Of a stretch of 25,402 bases of DNA, positions 24,221-25,402 are shown piece after piece; within the stretch, counting starts at the first letter, position 1, and the number at the start of each line of letters is the position of its first letter. The DNA is from a virus: positions 1 to 25,402 of IMG/VR virus record IMGVR_UViG_3300046009_006830, one strand, 5' to 3'. A program made the translations under genes and the position numbers. The notes under the pieces are model-generated. The model searched no databases. It was not told where the DNA came from and saw only the letters and a list, made by a program, of their open reading frames with translations.

Positions 24221-25143
24221 TACGATTCAAACCCTTGTGCTACATCTACTTTAGGATCGTATCCTAGTTTTTTCCTTGCTTTGCTAATATCCAAGGCTCC
24301 TCTACTAGGGAAGTCAGCATCTTTGCCTCTTATTTCAACACTGCCTTTGCCAACTAAATCAATTATCATTTCAGCCGCTGTGAGCAAAGTCACTGAATGT
24401 GATTTTGTTATGTTGTAAGTATCGTTGGCTGCATGTTCAACCAAAGCCGCTGCCAGAATACCATCGGCTGCATCGTCAACATAGGTAAAGTCAAGAGTTT
24501 CTTGAGCGCCATTTACTTTGAGAGTTTGCCCACGCATGGCTGTGAGCATAAACTTGGCAATAACTCTATCTTCTACATCCAATGGTCCATACACAGCAGA
24601 GGGACGAATGATTACATACTCCATGCCAGTTTTTCTAGCATAGTCTTTTACAAGCCATTCGCCTGCTAATTTCAAGATACCATATTGTCCTTGAGGACAA
24701 CAAGGCGAGTCCTCTGTAACTTGATCTTTGAAGTCTCCGTATACCATGCTTGAACTTATGTACACAAACTTATTAACTGCGTGACGTTTAGAACTTTCCA
24801 GCAAGTTTAACAGCCCTTCACTCATCACACGACTGCCAGCAGTTGGATTTATATTAACCACTTTTTGTCGTGGAAAACTGGCAAGATGAATCACAATGTC
24901 TGGTTTGTGTACTTGAAAGGTTTGTTCAATTAAAGCAGCGTTTGAAATATCATAATCGTACAACCAATCTAAACTAGGAATTTTTTTTGTACGCTCGGAT
25001 ATTAGGTAATTTATTTCACTTTGTGGAATGAGACCATAAGTGGTTCTATTATCAACAATTACAACACTATGTCCTTGTTGTTGAAGTTTGCTTACCACAT
25101 TGTGACCAATAAGTCCTAGGCCACCAGTCACTAAAATTTTCAT
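24166..25143 (-). CDS. NAD-dependent sugar epimerase/dehydratase (extended SDR, 325 aa)
   Basis: The start is placed at ATG 25143 (MKILVTGGLGLIG), which overlaps the upstream gene by ATGA; a longer frame to 25173 adds ten unlikely residues. The Rossmann motif is GxxGxxG (G7, G10, G13) with D31 ending strand 2, favouring NAD. The active site is Ser near 131, Y154 and K158 (YGILK). RPSAVYGP (180-187) and TLDFTYVDDAADG complete the pattern of nucleotide-sugar epimerases and dehydratases such as GalE-like proteins. It probably makes a sugar donor for the glycosyltransferases of the cluster. The exact sugar is not readable. Its 3' end runs 55 nt into the opposing gene. Confidence 0.85.
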   Translation of the reverse strand: MKILVTGGLGLIGHNVVSKLQQQGHSVVIVDNRTTYGLIPQSEINYLISERTKKIPSLDWLYDYDISNAALIEQTFQVHKPDIVIHLASFPRQKVVNINPTAGSRVMSEGLLNLLESSKRHAVNKFVYISSSMVYGDFKDQVTEDSPCCPQGQYGILKLAGEWLVKDYARKTGMEYVIIRPSAVYGPLDVEDRVIAKFMLTAMRGQTLKVNGAQETLDFTYVDDAADGILAAALVEHAANDTYNITKSHSVTLLTAAEMIIDLVGKGSVEIRGKDADFPSRGALDISKARKKLGYDPKVDVAQGFESYYNWLSTSEYWSSIQDHS

Positions 25144-25402
25144 TTGTTTTCGTTGCCCCATTTTAGCTTCCAAAATATTTCGTTGTGTTCACTTAGTCTG
25201 GCCATGATTTTGTATTCGTATGCACTGTAGAGATGATTTAAACTACTGGTCCAATAAGGTTTTTCCTCTGCGTGTTCCATTATAAACTTGCCAGAGTCTG
25301 TTTGTTGCCATTCCCATAATGGAGTAGCAGCATATAAAACTGGATCTTCAACATCGCCTATTCTAAAAGTGTGTACGCATACATCGCGAAAACGCACTGG
25401 TC
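25140..25402 (-). CDS. Conserved phage protein of unknown function (5' end outside window)
   Basis: The frame enters from the right edge with 86 visible codons; an internal GTG at 25397 is not taken as the start because the frame stays open to the edge. Motifs are FRIGDVEDPVLYAATPLWEW, QQTDSGKFIMEHA, and a C-terminal IMARLSEHNEIFWKLKWG. I recognise the pattern 'DVEDP.LYAA.PLW.WQQ...GK..MEH' from small uncharacterised proteins of T4-like cyanophages, sometimes with a C-terminal strand-rich domain. The function is unknown. It is translationally coupled to the epimerase gene by ATGA and is probably in the same operon. Confidence 0.7.
   Translation of the reverse strand, partial: PVRFRDVCVHTFRIGDVEDPVLYAATPLWEWQQTDSGKFIMEHAEEKPYWTSSLNHLYSAYEYKIMARLSEHNEIFWKLKWGNENK

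Noticed and set aside
25144-25173. Longer N-terminus for the epimerase
   Set aside because: Extended SDR proteins start a few residues before the GxxGxxG motif. ATG 25143 gives MKILVTGG and the ATGA overlap.
3396-25402. A bacterial O-antigen or capsule locus
   Set aside because: There are no membrane flippase, polymerase or export genes, no transmembrane proteins at all, and several genes match patterns of conserved phage proteins next to virion genes.
1-25402. tRNA genes, CRISPR arrays, insertion sequences or integrase sites
   Set aside because: Almost all bases are covered by coding frames. I saw no cloverleaf, no regularly spaced repeats and no transposase or integrase motifs.

Overview
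The window looks like part of the genome of a tailed phage from plankton, most likely a T4-like myovirus related to marine cyanophages and pelagiphages. The evidence is as follows. The left end carries virion structural genes whose N-termini and repeats are typical of those phages. T4-type late promoter motifs (NATAAATA) precede one of them. The rest is a very dense, moderately AT-rich accessory block. No terminase, capsid or replication gene is present, so the exact phage group and the host cannot be fixed from this window.

Layout. (1) 1-3326: tail or baseplate structural genes on the + strand, namely the end of one gene, a 51-residue protein, a 200-residue structural protein, a 467-residue fibre-like protein with a C-terminal peptidase-G2-like domain, and a 332-residue Gly/Thr/Ser-rich protein. 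(2) 3344-3389: a strong intrinsic terminator followed at once by a sigma70-like promoter whose predicted start lies on the next ATG. (3) 3396-19311, + strand: an unbroken chain of 17 genes. They encode two conserved phage proteins of unknown role, three GT-A-like glycosyltransferases with DxD-type motifs, two proteins of a 'TEK' family resembling GT10 fucosyltransferases, five radical SAM proteins with an N-terminal twitch-type Cys region, an unknown 353-residue protein, a 33-residue basic micro-protein, a NodU/CmcH-type carbamoyltransferase, an HNH-like protein, a 2OG-Fe(II) oxygenase and an FkbM methyltransferase. (4) 22605-19302, - strand: two more TEK-family proteins and an amidinotransferase. 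(5) 22604-24220, + strand: a 538-residue protein whose C-terminal part matches the glycosyltransferase at 5537. (6) 25402-24166, - strand: a conserved phage protein cut by the window edge and an NAD-dependent sugar epimerase/dehydratase.

How the genes may work together (inference). Glycosyltransferases, a nucleotide-sugar epimerase, a methyltransferase, a carbamoyltransferase, an amidinotransferase, an oxygenase and five radical SAM enzymes form a set able to build and decorate an unusual glycan or glycoconjugate. It could act on the host surface polysaccharide, the virion fibres or a small molecule; the sequence does not say which. The most distinctive parts are the five radical SAM paralogues, the [TEK-family protein + radical SAM] pair repeated in tandem, and about 22 kb with no intergenic bases.
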